Source: CAYJPV01 sp964372095 (GTDB lineage: Bacteria; Acidobacteriota; Vicinamibacteria; Vicinamibacterales; JAKQTR01). Taken from it: 64,000 bases of DNA. This document shows positions 8,153 to 16,616 of this stretch, in pieces. The stretch lies in contig CAYJPV010000003.1 in assembly GCA_964372095.1 (NCBI GenBank), positions 62,001 through 126,000 on the forward strand, read 5' to 3'. The first letter of the stretch is position 1; each line of letters opens with the position of its first letter. Position numbers and translations under genes: made by a program. Under the pieces are notes generated by a model. It saw nothing but the letters and a program-made list of their open reading frames with translations, was not told the DNA's origin and made no database searches.

Positions 8153-10314
8153 GTTCGTCCTCTTTCACCGTGCGTCGCAGCGGCCATGCCGGTCTCCCGC
8201 GGCCTGACCGCGTCAGGCGCCGCCCCGGGCAGCACCCGCCGAATCTCGTTCGCTTCCGTCATGATGCCGCGCAACCGATCCGCGTCACGCGCGGTCAACG
8301 CGTCACGAAAACGCTGCAGGTGCGCGATGTACTCGTCGAGCGCCTTGGTCAGGGGCACGGCGTTCCGCTGGAAAATCGGGGCCCACATCGCGGGTGAACT
8401 TTTCGCGAGCCGGACCGTCGACTCGAATCCGCTGCCGGCCAGCAGGAAGATGTTCTTCTCGTCGCTCTCGATGTCGAGCACCGTCTGCCCGAGCACGAAC
8501 GACGTCACGTGGGACAGGTGCGACACGTACGCGAGGTGGCGGTCGTGATCGCCGGCAGCCATGAACACCGTCCGCAGTCCGAGTGCGTCGAACAACGCCT
8601 GCGCAACAGCCAGCGCGTGCCCCGACGATCGGTCGCGGTCGCAGACGATGTTCACCTTGTGCCGGAAGAGCCCGGACAACGCGGCCGCCGGCCCCGAGTG
8701 CTCCGTGCCGGCGATCGGGTGCGCGGCCACGAACTGCGCACGCCGGGGGTGACCGGCGATGGCATCACAAATGGCCTGCTTGGTCGAACCCGCATCGATG
8801 ACCACCGTATCGTCGCCGATCGTGTCGAGCACCGCCGGCGCCAGGGTTTCGAGCGCATCCACCGGAACCGCCAGCACGACGACATCGGCTTGGCCCAGCG
8901 TGTGCTCCAGCGCGCCGATCTCGTCGACGAGCCCCCGATTGAGAGCGATCGCCGCGTGTTCGGGCGAGGCGTCGATCCCGATGAGCCGCTGGGCAAACCC
9001 GCTTTCGCGCAGCGCGATGGCGATCGATCCGCCGATGAGGCCGAGACCGACAATGGCAACGGTCCGGCCCGGAGGGCCTGACGGCTGGGGGACGGCGGCC
9101 GTCACCGGACGGGCGCCCGCCTGACGGCCGTGGGACTGCCACGCCGCAATTCGTGCGTGCGCCTCGCTGAGCACATCCAGCGGGCAACACAACGACAGGC
9201 GCACGTGCCGCCGGCCCGCAGGGCCAAACACGGACCCTGGCGTGATGAAGACCTTCGTGGCGTGGAGGACATCGTCGAGCCAGCCATCCACGTCGGCGCA
9301 GGCGTCAGGCGCCTGCGCCCAGACGAAGAGGCCTGCCTGCGATGGCTCGAACGTGCAGCCGAGCGTGCGGGCGATCTGCTCGACCTGGCGGCGGCGTTCG
9401 GCATACGTGGCCGTGAGCGCGTCGAACCACACCGACCGGCTCTCGAGCGCCGTCGCCGCCGCAAGCTGGGTCGGGAGGAACGTGCCCGAATCCATGTTGG
9501 ATCGGACACGCAGCACCAGGTCGACGCACTCCGAAGACCCGGCCACCCAGCCCACGCGCCAGCCGGCCATGTTGTGGGATTTCGACAACGAACCCAGCTC
9601 GAGCGCGACGTCTTTCGCGCCCTCGATCGACAGGAGGCTCGCAGGCGACGGGTGCGCCAGCATGGCGTACGGGTTGTCACTGACCAGCAGGATCCGGTGC
9701 CGCCGGGCAAAAGCGACCAGCTGCTCGAGTTCGTGCGGCGCCGCCACGCGCCCGGTCGGCATGTGCGGGAAGTTGACCCACATCAGCTTCACGCGGGAGA
9801 GATCCTGCGAGGCGAGGTTGTCGAGGTCGATGCTCGACGGCCCGCGTTCGTGCAGCCGGTAGGGGCGCACGGTTCCACCGACGAGCCGGGTCACGGAGGT
9901 GTAGGCCGGGTAGCCGGGGTCGGGGACAAGGACTTCGTCGCCATCGTCCACGAACGCCAGCGAGACGTGGAAGATCCCCTCCTTGGACCCCGTCAGCGGG
10001 AGAATCTCGCGATCCGGATCGAGCGCCACGCCGAACACGTCGCGATACAGACCCGCGACGCCCTGGCGGAGCCGCGGAATGCCGCGGGAAGGCTGGTAGG
10101 CGTGCGCGTCGGATCGGCGCGCCGCCTCAACCAGCGTCTCGACCACGCGAGCGTCCGGCGCAAGGTCGGGGCTGCCGATCCCGAGGTTGATGACTCGCAG
10201 GTCCGGCGAGTCGAGGCGCCGCACCTCGGCGAGTTTCCGCGAGAAGTAGTACTCGCCGACACCCGCGGCGCGCCGCGTCGGACTGATGCGTGTTCCCGTG
10301 GTAGGCATGGTCAT
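8149..10314 (-). CDS. Aminotransferase class I/II - prephenate dehydrogenase fusion
   Basis: One 721-residue frame joins two enzymes. Residues 1 to about 400 are a PLP-dependent fold-I aminotransferase with Schiff-base Lys245 in SLSKSHNMAGWR. After a Pro/Gly linker, residues from about 415 carry a TyrA-type prephenate dehydrogenase with a GLGLIGGS Rossmann loop, DAGSTK and HPIAGTE. Together they would oxidise prephenate to 4-hydroxyphenylpyruvate and transaminate it to tyrosine. ATG 10314 is used; a TTG at 10323 and an ATG at 10308 also exist. The start lies 7 nt beyond the U-tract of an attenuator terminator, and the next gene supplies DAHP synthase and chorismate mutase, so the two genes cover the entry and tyrosine end of aromatic synthesis. 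Confidence 0.9.
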   Translation of the reverse strand: MTMPTTGTRISPTRRAAGVGEYYFSRKLAEVRRLDSPDLRVINLGIGSPDLAPDARVVETLVEAARRSDAHAYQPSRGIPRLRQGVAGLYRDVFGVALDPDREILPLTGSKEGIFHVSLAFVDDGDEVLVPDPGYPAYTSVTRLVGGTVRPYRLHERGPSSIDLDNLASQDLSRVKLMWVNFPHMPTGRVAAPHELEQLVAFARRHRILLVSDNPYAMLAHPSPASLLSIEGAKDVALELGSLSKSHNMAGWRVGWVAGSSECVDLVLRVRSNMDSGTFLPTQLAAATALESRSVWFDALTATYAERRRQVEQIARTLGCTFEPSQAGLFVWAQAPDACADVDGWLDDVLHATKVFITPGSVFGPAGRRHVRLSLCCPLDVLSEAHARIAAWQSHGRQAGARPVTAAVPQPSGPPGRTVAIVGLGLIGGSIAIALRESGFAQRLIGIDASPEHAAIALNRGLVDEIGALEHTLGQADVVVLAVPVDALETLAPAVLDTIGDDTVVIDAGSTKQAICDAIAGHPRRAQFVAAHPIAGTEHSGPAAALSGLFRHKVNIVCDRDRSSGHALAVAQALFDALGLRTVFMAAGDHDRHLAYVSHLSHVTSFVLGQTVLDIESDEKNIFLLAGSGFESTVRLAKSSPAMWAPIFQRNAVPLTKALDEYIAHLQRFRDALTARDADRLRGIMTEANEIRRVLPGAAPDAVRPRETGMAAATHGERGRT

Positions 10315-10321
10315 AAGGCAC

Positions 10322-10350
10322 AAAAAAAGGTCCCGGCGGTGGCCGGGACC
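10322..10350 (-). terminator. Intrinsic terminator of the aromatic-operon attenuator
   Basis: On the minus strand a perfect 9-bp GC-rich stem (GGTCCCGGC / GCCGGGACC) with a 4-nt loop is followed at once by seven T. It sits between the leader peptide and the first structural gene, ending 7 nt before the ATG, so it can only act as a regulated (leader) terminator. GGGAC inside the leader reading frame, near its end, is complementary to the 5' arm and could form the antiterminator. Confidence 0.88.
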
Positions 10351-10386
10351 TGTTCGAGCTGTGTCTGCTTCTCTGTTCGCGCAGCG

Positions 10387-10455
10387 CTAGCCGTCGAAGT
10401 CCCGCTGGACATCGGTCCAATACGTAAACGACAGATAGGCGCTGCGACGCGTCAT
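10387..10455 (-). CDS. Aromatic-rich leader peptide of the attenuator (22 aa)
   Basis: The frame encodes 22 residues beginning MTRRS, with the core AYLSFTYW and ending DFDG-stop. It contains two Tyr, two Phe and one Trp, the products of the downstream pathway. Ribosome stalling at scarce Tyr/Phe/Trp codons would be expected to favour an antiterminator over the terminator 37 nt downstream. There is no Shine-Dalgarno, but a TTGACA promoter places the predicted transcription start about 4 nt before the ATG, consistent with near-leaderless translation. Function is inferred from composition and position. Confidence 0.78.
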   Translation of the reverse strand: MTRRSAYLSFTYWTDVQRDFDG

Positions 10456-10465
10456 GATTGAGGTG

Positions 10466-10495
10466 AGCGTAAACACTCAGGGCTCATCTTGTCAA
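10466..10495 (-). promoter_or_regulatory. Predicted sigma-70 promoter of the aromatic operon
   Basis: A perfect -35 TTGACA (10490-10495) is separated by 18 nt from a weaker -10 TACGCT (10466-10471). The predicted start is about 10459, a few bases before the leader peptide ATG. Confidence 0.65.
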
Positions 10496-10539
10496 GTTGC
10501 CCGGCGGGACCTGGCCGCCAGAGCCAGTGGTCAACCGTC

Positions 10540-11025
10540 TCACATGTCCATGTACGGCATCGGCGGCACGATGCCGTTCAGGCGCGCGTACACGGTGAGC
10601 GCACCGCGATGGTGGGCCGTGTGATCGTTGATCGCGCCGAAGATCGCCATGCGGGGGACACCGCCCATGATCGGCCCTTCGGGCAAGGCCGCCATCAGCT
10701 CGGCGTCGCTCAAGGCCCCGGTCTTGGCCAGCGCGCTCGCCATCGCCCGTTCAAACCAGGCCCGAGCCTGCTCCAGGGAGGTGTAGCCGGCAATCACCTT
10801 CGCCTGCTCCTCCCAGTCCATGCTGAACCCCTCTGGCCGGAATCCGCCTTCCATGAACCAGTCAATGGTCTGCGCGACGTGGGCCACCTGCTGGGCGGCG
10901 GTCATCATGCCTTCAGCCGGCGCGAAGGTCGAGTGGGCCTCCGTGAGGTTGCGCGTGGAACGATTGAAATATTCGTGGGCGGACTGCAGGGCGGAAACAG
11001 CCTGTTGTGCCAGGGACATCGACAT
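10540..11025 (-). CDS. DinB-family putative metal-dependent hydrolase/transferase
   Basis: This 161-residue four-helix-bundle protein has the DinB/YfiT metal-site pattern: a His in QQVAHVAQTIDW and a paired H-x3-H in INDHTAHHRGAL. Family members bind a divalent metal and act as thiol transferases or are of unknown role. AGGAGG lies just before the ATG (11025), and a TTGACA further upstream (minus strand, about 11073-11078) may be its -35. It is monocistronic between the YgfK-like gene and the aromatic operon. Confidence 0.87.
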   Translation of the reverse strand: MSMSLAQQAVSALQSAHEYFNRSTRNLTEAHSTFAPAEGMMTAAQQVAHVAQTIDWFMEGGFRPEGFSMDWEEQAKVIAGYTSLEQARAWFERAMASALAKTGALSDAELMAALPEGPIMGGVPRMAIFGAINDHTAHHRGALTVYARLNGIVPPMPYMDM

Positions 11026-11108
11026 CCTCCTGAAAGTTGTGTGAGCCGATATCTTCGTTATTTCTTCGCCTCCCTGTCAAGTTGTTTCCCAGGCCCCGGA
11101 AAATCGAC

Positions 11109-14100
11109 CTATCGCAGCAGCAGGAACGGCAACGTGCGCGTGATGCCGTCGTACAGGACCAGCATCTCGGCGGCGGCCCGAAGCGACCGGGTCCCCTCGA
11201 ATGGCGCGGTCACCACCATGTCCGTCACCGTCCAGTCTCGGCGGGCGCACACGCGGATCGTGCCGTCGTCGAACGTGATGCGCTCACCCTCCACGGTGAG
11301 CCTGCACTCCCCGTCCCGCTCGCGCCGCGTCATCGACCGGCCCTCGATGAAGAAGGCGTTGTGCGTCTCCGCGGCAAACAGACCGGGGTCGAGGAACAGG
11401 CGCGGCTTGTCGACGTACGGCGCGCCGTGGTGCACGCAGAACGTCTGGCAGTTGTCGCATTCGTTGCAGAAGTCGTCGATGTGCAGAATCTGCCGGACCT
11501 GCCCGATGCGGAAGACCTCTGTGCCGGCCACGCGAGGCCCGCTGCGATCCGCGCTGATCACGGGCACCTGCCACGTCACAGGCTGCATGGTGAACGTGTA
11601 GTTCGCCCGGTTCGGGCACACCTCGACACACTTGTCGCAGATGGTCGTGCACTGGACGCACCGCAGCGCCTCACGCCGTGCCTCATCTTCCGTGAACGTC
11701 GATTCGATAAGGCCGAAGCCGCGACGATCGACCAGCGGCAGCATCTGCGGCTTCACCTGATCGACCCGTCGCGCCCGCCATGACCTGACGTCGTCGAGTT
11801 CTTCATCCGACAGCACGGCGGCGGGCCTGGGCGGTTCGGCGAACACGATGCCGAACTGGCGGCAGATGGCCTCGGCCGCCTTGCGACCGTCGGCGCAGGC
11901 GCTGATGATGCTCGAGGGCTCGACGACCATGTCTCCGCCCGCATACACGCCGGCGGGGCCGGCGCACCGGGTGGCCGCGTCTACCTGCACGCCTCCAGAG
12001 CGGTGCATCAATACGCCGCTGCCCTCGAGGAACGCGAGGTCGGGCAGTTGCCCGATGGCCACGATCACCGCGTCGCACGGAATCACGAACGCGGAACCCG
12101 GAATCTCGACAGGAGAGCGGCGACCGTCGGCGCCGGGTTCGCCGAGCGTGGTCCGGGCGCACCGAATCCCCGTGACGACACCGCCGGCACGGACAATCTC
12201 GAGGGGTGCCACGAGTTCTTCCAGCACATTCCCCTCGTCCAGCGCCCCGGCCAGCTCTTCGTCGGCGGCAGGCATCTCGTGCCGCGTGCGGCGATACAGG
12301 ATAGTCACCGGCCGGCCCGTGATCCGCTGCGCCGTCCGCGCCGCGTCCATGGCGGTGTCGCCACCACCAATCACCACCGCCGACCTCCCGAGGTCGATCG
12401 GCTCGCCGCGGCGCGAACCGTCGAGCAACTGGAGCGCGGGCATCACGCCGGGCCCGTCCACGCCAGGCGCGCGCAGGGGCGTATCGCGCTGGAATCCGGC
12501 CGCCAGATACACGGCTTCAAACCCTGCCGCGAGCAACCGCTCAGGCGGATCCGTGATCCGCGTGTTGAGGACCATCTCGACCCCGAGTTCCCGGATGCGA
12601 TCGACGTCGCGCTGGATGATCTCGTCGGGCAGGCGGAACGGCGGAATCGTCCGCATCATGCCGCCAGGGCGATCACGCGCCTCGAAGATGGTGGCGTGGA
12701 CGCCGTTCAGCGCCAGGAACGCCGCTGCCGCCAGTCCCGATGGCCCGCTCCCGACAATGGCCACACGGCGCGCGTTGGCGGGCGTCCGGTTCGCGACGTC
12801 GCTGGCGCGTCCGCGTTCTTCGGCGATACGTTTCAGCGCGCGAATCGCGACCGTCTCTTCGTAGTCGTTGCGCGTGCAGCGTGTCTGACACAGCGCGTTG
12901 CAGACGTACGCCGTGACGGCAGGCAGCGGATTGCGCGCGAGGATGACCTTCAGCGCGCGGTCGTAGTCGCCCTGCGCGATCAGCCACGCGTAGTCCGGCA
13001 CGTCCTGTTCGACGGCACACGCCTCCACGCACGGCGCCACGACGCAGTCCCACAGTCCGAGACCCGACTTCACTTTCGGCAGGCCGTGCGGGAACGCGTG
13101 TTTCTTGTACCGCGGGTCGGTCAGCGCCTCGGCCGCGGCGCGGCGGACCGTCGCCAGTCTGTCCGCCGAGAACGCCGCAAGGTCCGCAGCCCCGTGCCGA
13201 CGCATGGCGGCGTCCACGTTCTCCAGCCACTGCGTCATACGGCCGTACCCGCCGGGTTTCAGCAGGTCGGTGCAGCCGGTGACTGGCATGGCGCCGCACT
13301 GCAGCACGGTTGCCGCATTCATGGCATCGACACCCGCCGAGAAGGACACGCGAAGGTCTCCGTCGGGTTCGTGCAGCAACCTGTCGTAGAGACTCATCGT
13401 GACGGGATAGAGCGCCCGTCCCGACATGTACATCTCGTCGCCGGGCAGGCGGCCGGCGTGGTTGCTCATGGCGAGCGTGTTGCTGAGCTTCACGCCGAAC
13501 TGCAGGCCGGCGCCTCCGGCTACGCCCTTCAACCGCGTCATCAACTCGACCGCGTTCTCGTATCGCAGGTCGTGCTCGAAGACCTGATCCGGAATCTCGA
13601 TTTCGCGGAATCCCAACGACTCGTGCAGGATGTCGAGCACCCGGTCCTTGCCGAGCAACGTCGGGTTCAGTTTGACGATCGTGTGGAGCCGCCGCTCCGT
13701 CATCAGGAAACGGGCAATCCGCTCGATCTCTTCCGGCGGGCACCCGTGCATCGTCGACAATGTCACGCTGTTGACGATGGCGGCCGGGATGGCGACGTCG
13801 GCGAACTGCGGGAACTCGCGACCGATGGTGTCGCGGATGGGAGCGAGGTGCTCCGATGCGTCCGCCAGGATGTCCATGAAACGCGTCATCCGCGGATGCG
13901 TGATGCCGGCCAGGTCGTAACCCACGCTCATGTCGAAGATCACGCCGGGTCCATCCGGGCTCCCTGCCCTGCCTGCCTCCCATCCGAGTATGCGCGGCAG
14001 CAGGTGCAGGAGGGCCCATGCCACGACGTACTCATGCACGGATTCTTCGAGGGTGAGTTCCTGCGACCACTCGACGTTGTACCCCTCGTCGGTCATGTCG

Positions 14101-14402
14101 ATGCACGGCCGCGGGATGACGAGGCGGTCGTTCACCTGAACCGTCTTGAGCTCGATGAACCGCCCGCCGCACAGGAACGCCGAGACGATGTTCTGGCTGA
14201 GCTGGGTGTGCGGGCCGGCGGATGGTCCGACGGGCGTGTCGAGACGTCTTCCGAACACGTCGCCGAGGGCGTACGGCGCGTCTGGTCGGGGCGTGTGGAA
14301 CAGGGAGGCGTGGATGTCGAAGATGGACCGCTTGAGTGTGTACTCCGCCAGGATGCGCCGCAACTGGGTGGCAAACGGCTGGATCCGCATCACGTCGGAC
14401 AT
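11109..14402 (-). CDS. ygfK: YgfK-like flavo-iron-sulfur oxidoreductase (putative selenate reductase subunit family)
   Basis: The 1097-residue protein follows the YgfK plan. The N-terminal 430 residues form a dihydroorotate-dehydrogenase/GltB-like region. A GltD-type [4Fe-4S] motif begins near residue 450 (CVVAPCVEACAVEQ, later CQTRC). An FAD/NAD(P) module starts near 545 (VAIVGSGPSGLAAA, then VVIGGGDTAMD). The C-terminus has ferredoxin cysteines (CVQCTTICDKCVEVC near 915; CNECDNCQTFC near 977). In enterobacteria ygfK sits in an anaerobic purine/hydantoin cluster with ssnA and xdhD; none of those is adjacent here. It follows an M20 peptidase gene by 29 nt and ends before DinB. The electron acceptor is unknown. 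Confidence 0.83.
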   Translation of the reverse strand: MSDVMRIQPFATQLRRILAEYTLKRSIFDIHASLFHTPRPDAPYALGDVFGRRLDTPVGPSAGPHTQLSQNIVSAFLCGGRFIELKTVQVNDRLVIPRPCIDMTDEGYNVEWSQELTLEESVHEYVVAWALLHLLPRILGWEAGRAGSPDGPGVIFDMSVGYDLAGITHPRMTRFMDILADASEHLAPIRDTIGREFPQFADVAIPAAIVNSVTLSTMHGCPPEEIERIARFLMTERRLHTIVKLNPTLLGKDRVLDILHESLGFREIEIPDQVFEHDLRYENAVELMTRLKGVAGGAGLQFGVKLSNTLAMSNHAGRLPGDEMYMSGRALYPVTMSLYDRLLHEPDGDLRVSFSAGVDAMNAATVLQCGAMPVTGCTDLLKPGGYGRMTQWLENVDAAMRRHGAADLAAFSADRLATVRRAAAEALTDPRYKKHAFPHGLPKVKSGLGLWDCVVAPCVEACAVEQDVPDYAWLIAQGDYDRALKVILARNPLPAVTAYVCNALCQTRCTRNDYEETVAIRALKRIAEERGRASDVANRTPANARRVAIVGSGPSGLAAAAFLALNGVHATIFEARDRPGGMMRTIPPFRLPDEIIQRDVDRIRELGVEMVLNTRITDPPERLLAAGFEAVYLAAGFQRDTPLRAPGVDGPGVMPALQLLDGSRRGEPIDLGRSAVVIGGGDTAMDAARTAQRITGRPVTILYRRTRHEMPAADEELAGALDEGNVLEELVAPLEIVRAGGVVTGIRCARTTLGEPGADGRRSPVEIPGSAFVIPCDAVIVAIGQLPDLAFLEGSGVLMHRSGGVQVDAATRCAGPAGVYAGGDMVVEPSSIISACADGRKAAEAICRQFGIVFAEPPRPAAVLSDEELDDVRSWRARRVDQVKPQMLPLVDRRGFGLIESTFTEDEARREALRCVQCTTICDKCVEVCPNRANYTFTMQPVTWQVPVISADRSGPRVAGTEVFRIGQVRQILHIDDFCNECDNCQTFCVHHGAPYVDKPRLFLDPGLFAAETHNAFFIEGRSMTRRERDGECRLTVEGERITFDDGTIRVCARRDWTVTDMVVTAPFEGTRSLRAAAEMLVLYDGITRTLPFLLLR

Positions 14403-14431
14403 GCCTGAGGGTACGCCAGATCAGCCGTCAG

Positions 14432-16024
14432 CTACCAGCGGAGGGAGGACAGCAGGACGGCGTACGTCTCGATCCCACACCAGAAGTGGCCGATGCGCAG
14501 GTTCTCGTTGTGCGAATGCTGGCTGTTGTCGTAGTTGACGATGGGGACGCCGATCACAGGGAGGCCGAGCCGATCGAAGATGTGCATGGGCACGCTGCCG
14601 CCCAGCGTCGGTGCCTTCACCACGGTCCCGCCGAACGCGTCGTCGAGCGCCGCCGCCACGGCCTTCGACACGGGCAGGTCCATCGACGTGCGGGTCGCGG
14701 GATAGCCGCCGCCGTAGTCGAGCCGCGCCACGCGCGGGTGCTTCCGGCGTTCCTCCGCCGTCGGCGCACGATCCCGCACCACGAAGTAACCCTGCTTCTC
14801 CACGTGGGCCACCACCCGCTCGAACTGGCGATCGGGGTCGATGTCCTTCACGAGGCGAATGTCGAAGGACGCTTCGGCGCGGTCGGGCACGACGTTCTGC
14901 GACTCAACGCCAACGTAGGCGCTCCGGAGCCCCCGGACGTTGAGCGACGGCTCATTGATGAGATCGACCAGCCTCTTCGTGCCTCCTTCGGCCTCGCCGA
15001 ACTGCAGTTCACGCGCCAGCTCCGCGTCGGTGAACGGCAGGGCCTCCAGCGCCGCCCGCTCGCGCGCGGTCAGCGCGACGGCGTCGTCGTAGAACCCCTC
15101 GATCAGGACACGCCCCGACGCGTCCTTCATGGTCGCGAGCAGTTGCGCGAGGCGCATGGCGGGATTGGGCGCCCAGTTCCCGTAATGCCCGCTGTGCAGC
15201 GCACGCACGGGCCCGTACACGGTGAGGCCGAAGTCGAACACGCCGCGGTTGCCGTAGAACACCAGCGGCCGGCCGGTCTGGTGAACGGGCCCGTCACCCG
15301 TGATGAGCACGTCGCCACGGACGGCGTCGCGGTGGGCATTCAGCACCGGACCCAGGGCCGGGGAGCCGTTCTCCTCCTCGCTGTCGAGAACGACCTTGAG
15401 GTGCACCTGGCGCGGAATTCGCGCAGCCGCGAGGGCATCGACGGCTGCCAGCAGCGCCACGATCGGCGACTTGTCGTCGGAGGCCGAGCGCGCGTAGATC
15501 CGCCAGTCGTCCTGATACGGCGTCCCGGCGGGCGGGAACGGCCTGAGCACGCCGCCCGCCTCGATGGTGTTCGTCCGCAGGCCAGGCTCGAACGGCCCGG
15601 TGCCGGTCCAGGCGCGTTCGTCCACGGGCTGGCCGTCGTAGTGCGCGTAGAACACGATCGTCCGCGCCGCGCCGGCCGCCGGCAGTTCGGCGACGATGAT
15701 CGGGCCCCGGTTCGCCACATCGAAGAACTGCACGCGCATCCCGCGCTGTTCGAGCATCTTCCGGAGCAGGTCCGCGTTCTTCTTGATACTCGGCTCGTCC
15801 GACGCGATGTTGGGTATCGCGAGGAAGTCGACGAGCTCCCGCACGATCGCAGGCTCGTTGGCCTGCCGCCAGGCGCGGACCTCCGAGGCGACGGCCGCTG
15901 CCGTTCGTTCCTGGGCGGCGGGTTCGCCGATCGGGTCGCAGAGGGCCGCCGTCACAGGCGACGGGCTGGTCGTGGCCACGAACGTCAGAGTCAGGGCAAA
16001 TACGAAAGCTGGGGACCGGCGCAT
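14432..16024 (-). CDS. Secreted M20-family metallopeptidase/amidohydrolase
   Basis: The exported protein of about 530 residues begins with a clear signal peptide (MRRSPAFVFALTLTF ... VTAA). It has the M20 zinc-peptidase set: AHYDGQP near residues 126-132, ASDDKSP about 50 residues later and the EENGSP glutamates near 216. A lid/dimerisation domain and a GGSVP loop follow. It probably cleaves dipeptides or N-acyl amino acids in the periplasm. ATG 16024 is chosen over the longer frame (to 16066) because GAGGTG precedes it and a signal peptide begins there. It is probably first in an operon with the YgfK-like gene. Confidence 0.87.
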   Translation of the reverse strand: MRRSPAFVFALTLTFVATTSPSPVTAALCDPIGEPAAQERTAAAVASEVRAWRQANEPAIVRELVDFLAIPNIASDEPSIKKNADLLRKMLEQRGMRVQFFDVANRGPIIVAELPAAGAARTIVFYAHYDGQPVDERAWTGTGPFEPGLRTNTIEAGGVLRPFPPAGTPYQDDWRIYARSASDDKSPIVALLAAVDALAAARIPRQVHLKVVLDSEEENGSPALGPVLNAHRDAVRGDVLITGDGPVHQTGRPLVFYGNRGVFDFGLTVYGPVRALHSGHYGNWAPNPAMRLAQLLATMKDASGRVLIEGFYDDAVALTARERAALEALPFTDAELARELQFGEAEGGTKRLVDLINEPSLNVRGLRSAYVGVESQNVVPDRAEASFDIRLVKDIDPDRQFERVVAHVEKQGYFVVRDRAPTAEERRKHPRVARLDYGGGYPATRTSMDLPVSKAVAAALDDAFGGTVVKAPTLGGSVPMHIFDRLGLPVIGVPIVNYDNSQHSHNENLRIGHFWCGIETYAVLLSSLRW

Positions 16025-16053
16025 GCAGACACCTCGATGAGCAGGAACGTCCC

Positions 16054-16059
16054 AGTATA
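16054..16059 (-). promoter_or_regulatory. -10 hexamer of the M20 peptidase promoter
   Basis: TATACT on the minus strand, 30 nt before the ATG at 16024; no convincing -35. The divergent blaI operators begin about 70 bp away. Confidence 0.4.
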
Positions 16060-16131
16060 GACGCAACCCGCGGCCCGGCCGTCGGCGCCGTGATCGTTCG
16101 AGGGTCTCTCGGCCCTCTTCATCTTTCTTGT

Positions 16132-16166
16132 TGCTAAGGAATTAGCATAGTGCTACCTTCTTAGCA
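16132..16166. promoter_or_regulatory. Tandem BlaI-type operators
   Basis: Two 16-bp inverted repeats lie 19 bp apart centre to centre. Site 1 (16132-16147) is TGCTAA-GGAA-TTAGCA, a perfect dyad. Site 2 (16151-16166) is TGCTAC-CTTC-TTAGCA, with one mismatch. They end 48 bp before the blaI start. BlaI/MecI repressors bind such dyads and autoregulate, so this is the likely autoregulatory operator. It may also affect the divergent M20 gene. Confidence 0.8.
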
Positions 16167-16214
16167 TGCCGCCGGGACAACGCCGCGTCCCGGCATCCTG
16201 CGGGAGTTCGCACC

Positions 16215-16616
16215 GTGACTGCTTTCCTCGGTCAACCTCGTCTCTCCCGCCGCGAGCGGGAAATCATGGACGTCCTGTACCTGCGCGGCGAAGCCACCGC
16301 AGCCCAGGTCCTCGAAGCCATACCCGACCCGCCAAGTTATTCGGCCGTCCGGGCGCTGCTGCGCATCCTCGAAGAAAAGGGCCACGTCCGCCACATCCAG
16401 GACGGGCCGCGGTACATCTACCTGGCCACGACGCCGCGCGACAGCGCGGCGCAGTCCGCGTTGCGCCACCTGGTCCGGACGTTCTACGAAGGGTCTCCGG
16501 GACAGGCGATCTCGGCGCTGCTCGATGACTCCTCCACTCGCCTGTCCGATGCCGACCTCGACCACCTCTCGTCGTTGATCAAGCACGCCCGTCGCGCTGG
16601 AAAGGACGCCCGATGA
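16215..16616 (+). CDS. blaI: BlaI/MecI-family transcriptional repressor
   Basis: The 133-residue winged-helix protein (LSRREREIMDVLY, then SYSAVRALLRILEEKGHV) matches BlaI/MecI throughout and ends in the helical dimerisation and cleavage region. It represses its operon by binding dyad operators, two of which lie just upstream. The GTG start at 16215 is preceded by GGGAG. Its stop overlaps the ATG of the M56 sensor protease (ATGA), the classical blaI-blaR1 coupling; cleavage by the partner would relieve repression. Confidence 0.93.
   Translation: MTAFLGQPRLSRREREIMDVLYLRGEATAAQVLEAIPDPPSYSAVRALLRILEEKGHVRHIQDGPRYIYLATTPRDSAAQSALRHLVRTFYEGSPGQAISALLDDSSTRLSDADLDHLSSLIKHARRAGKDAR

Noticed and set aside
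12003..14408. 801-codon open frame on the plus strand opposite the YgfK-like gene
   Set aside because: GC-rich codon bias keeps antisense frames open. It has Arg/His/Gln-rich composition, no domain and no ribosome site, while the minus frame has clear Fe-S and FAD motifs.
14432..16024. Assignment of the M20 peptidase as YgeY because it neighbours a YgfK-like gene
   Set aside because: The protein has a signal peptide and the longer dipeptidase-type layout, whereas YgeY is cytoplasmic.
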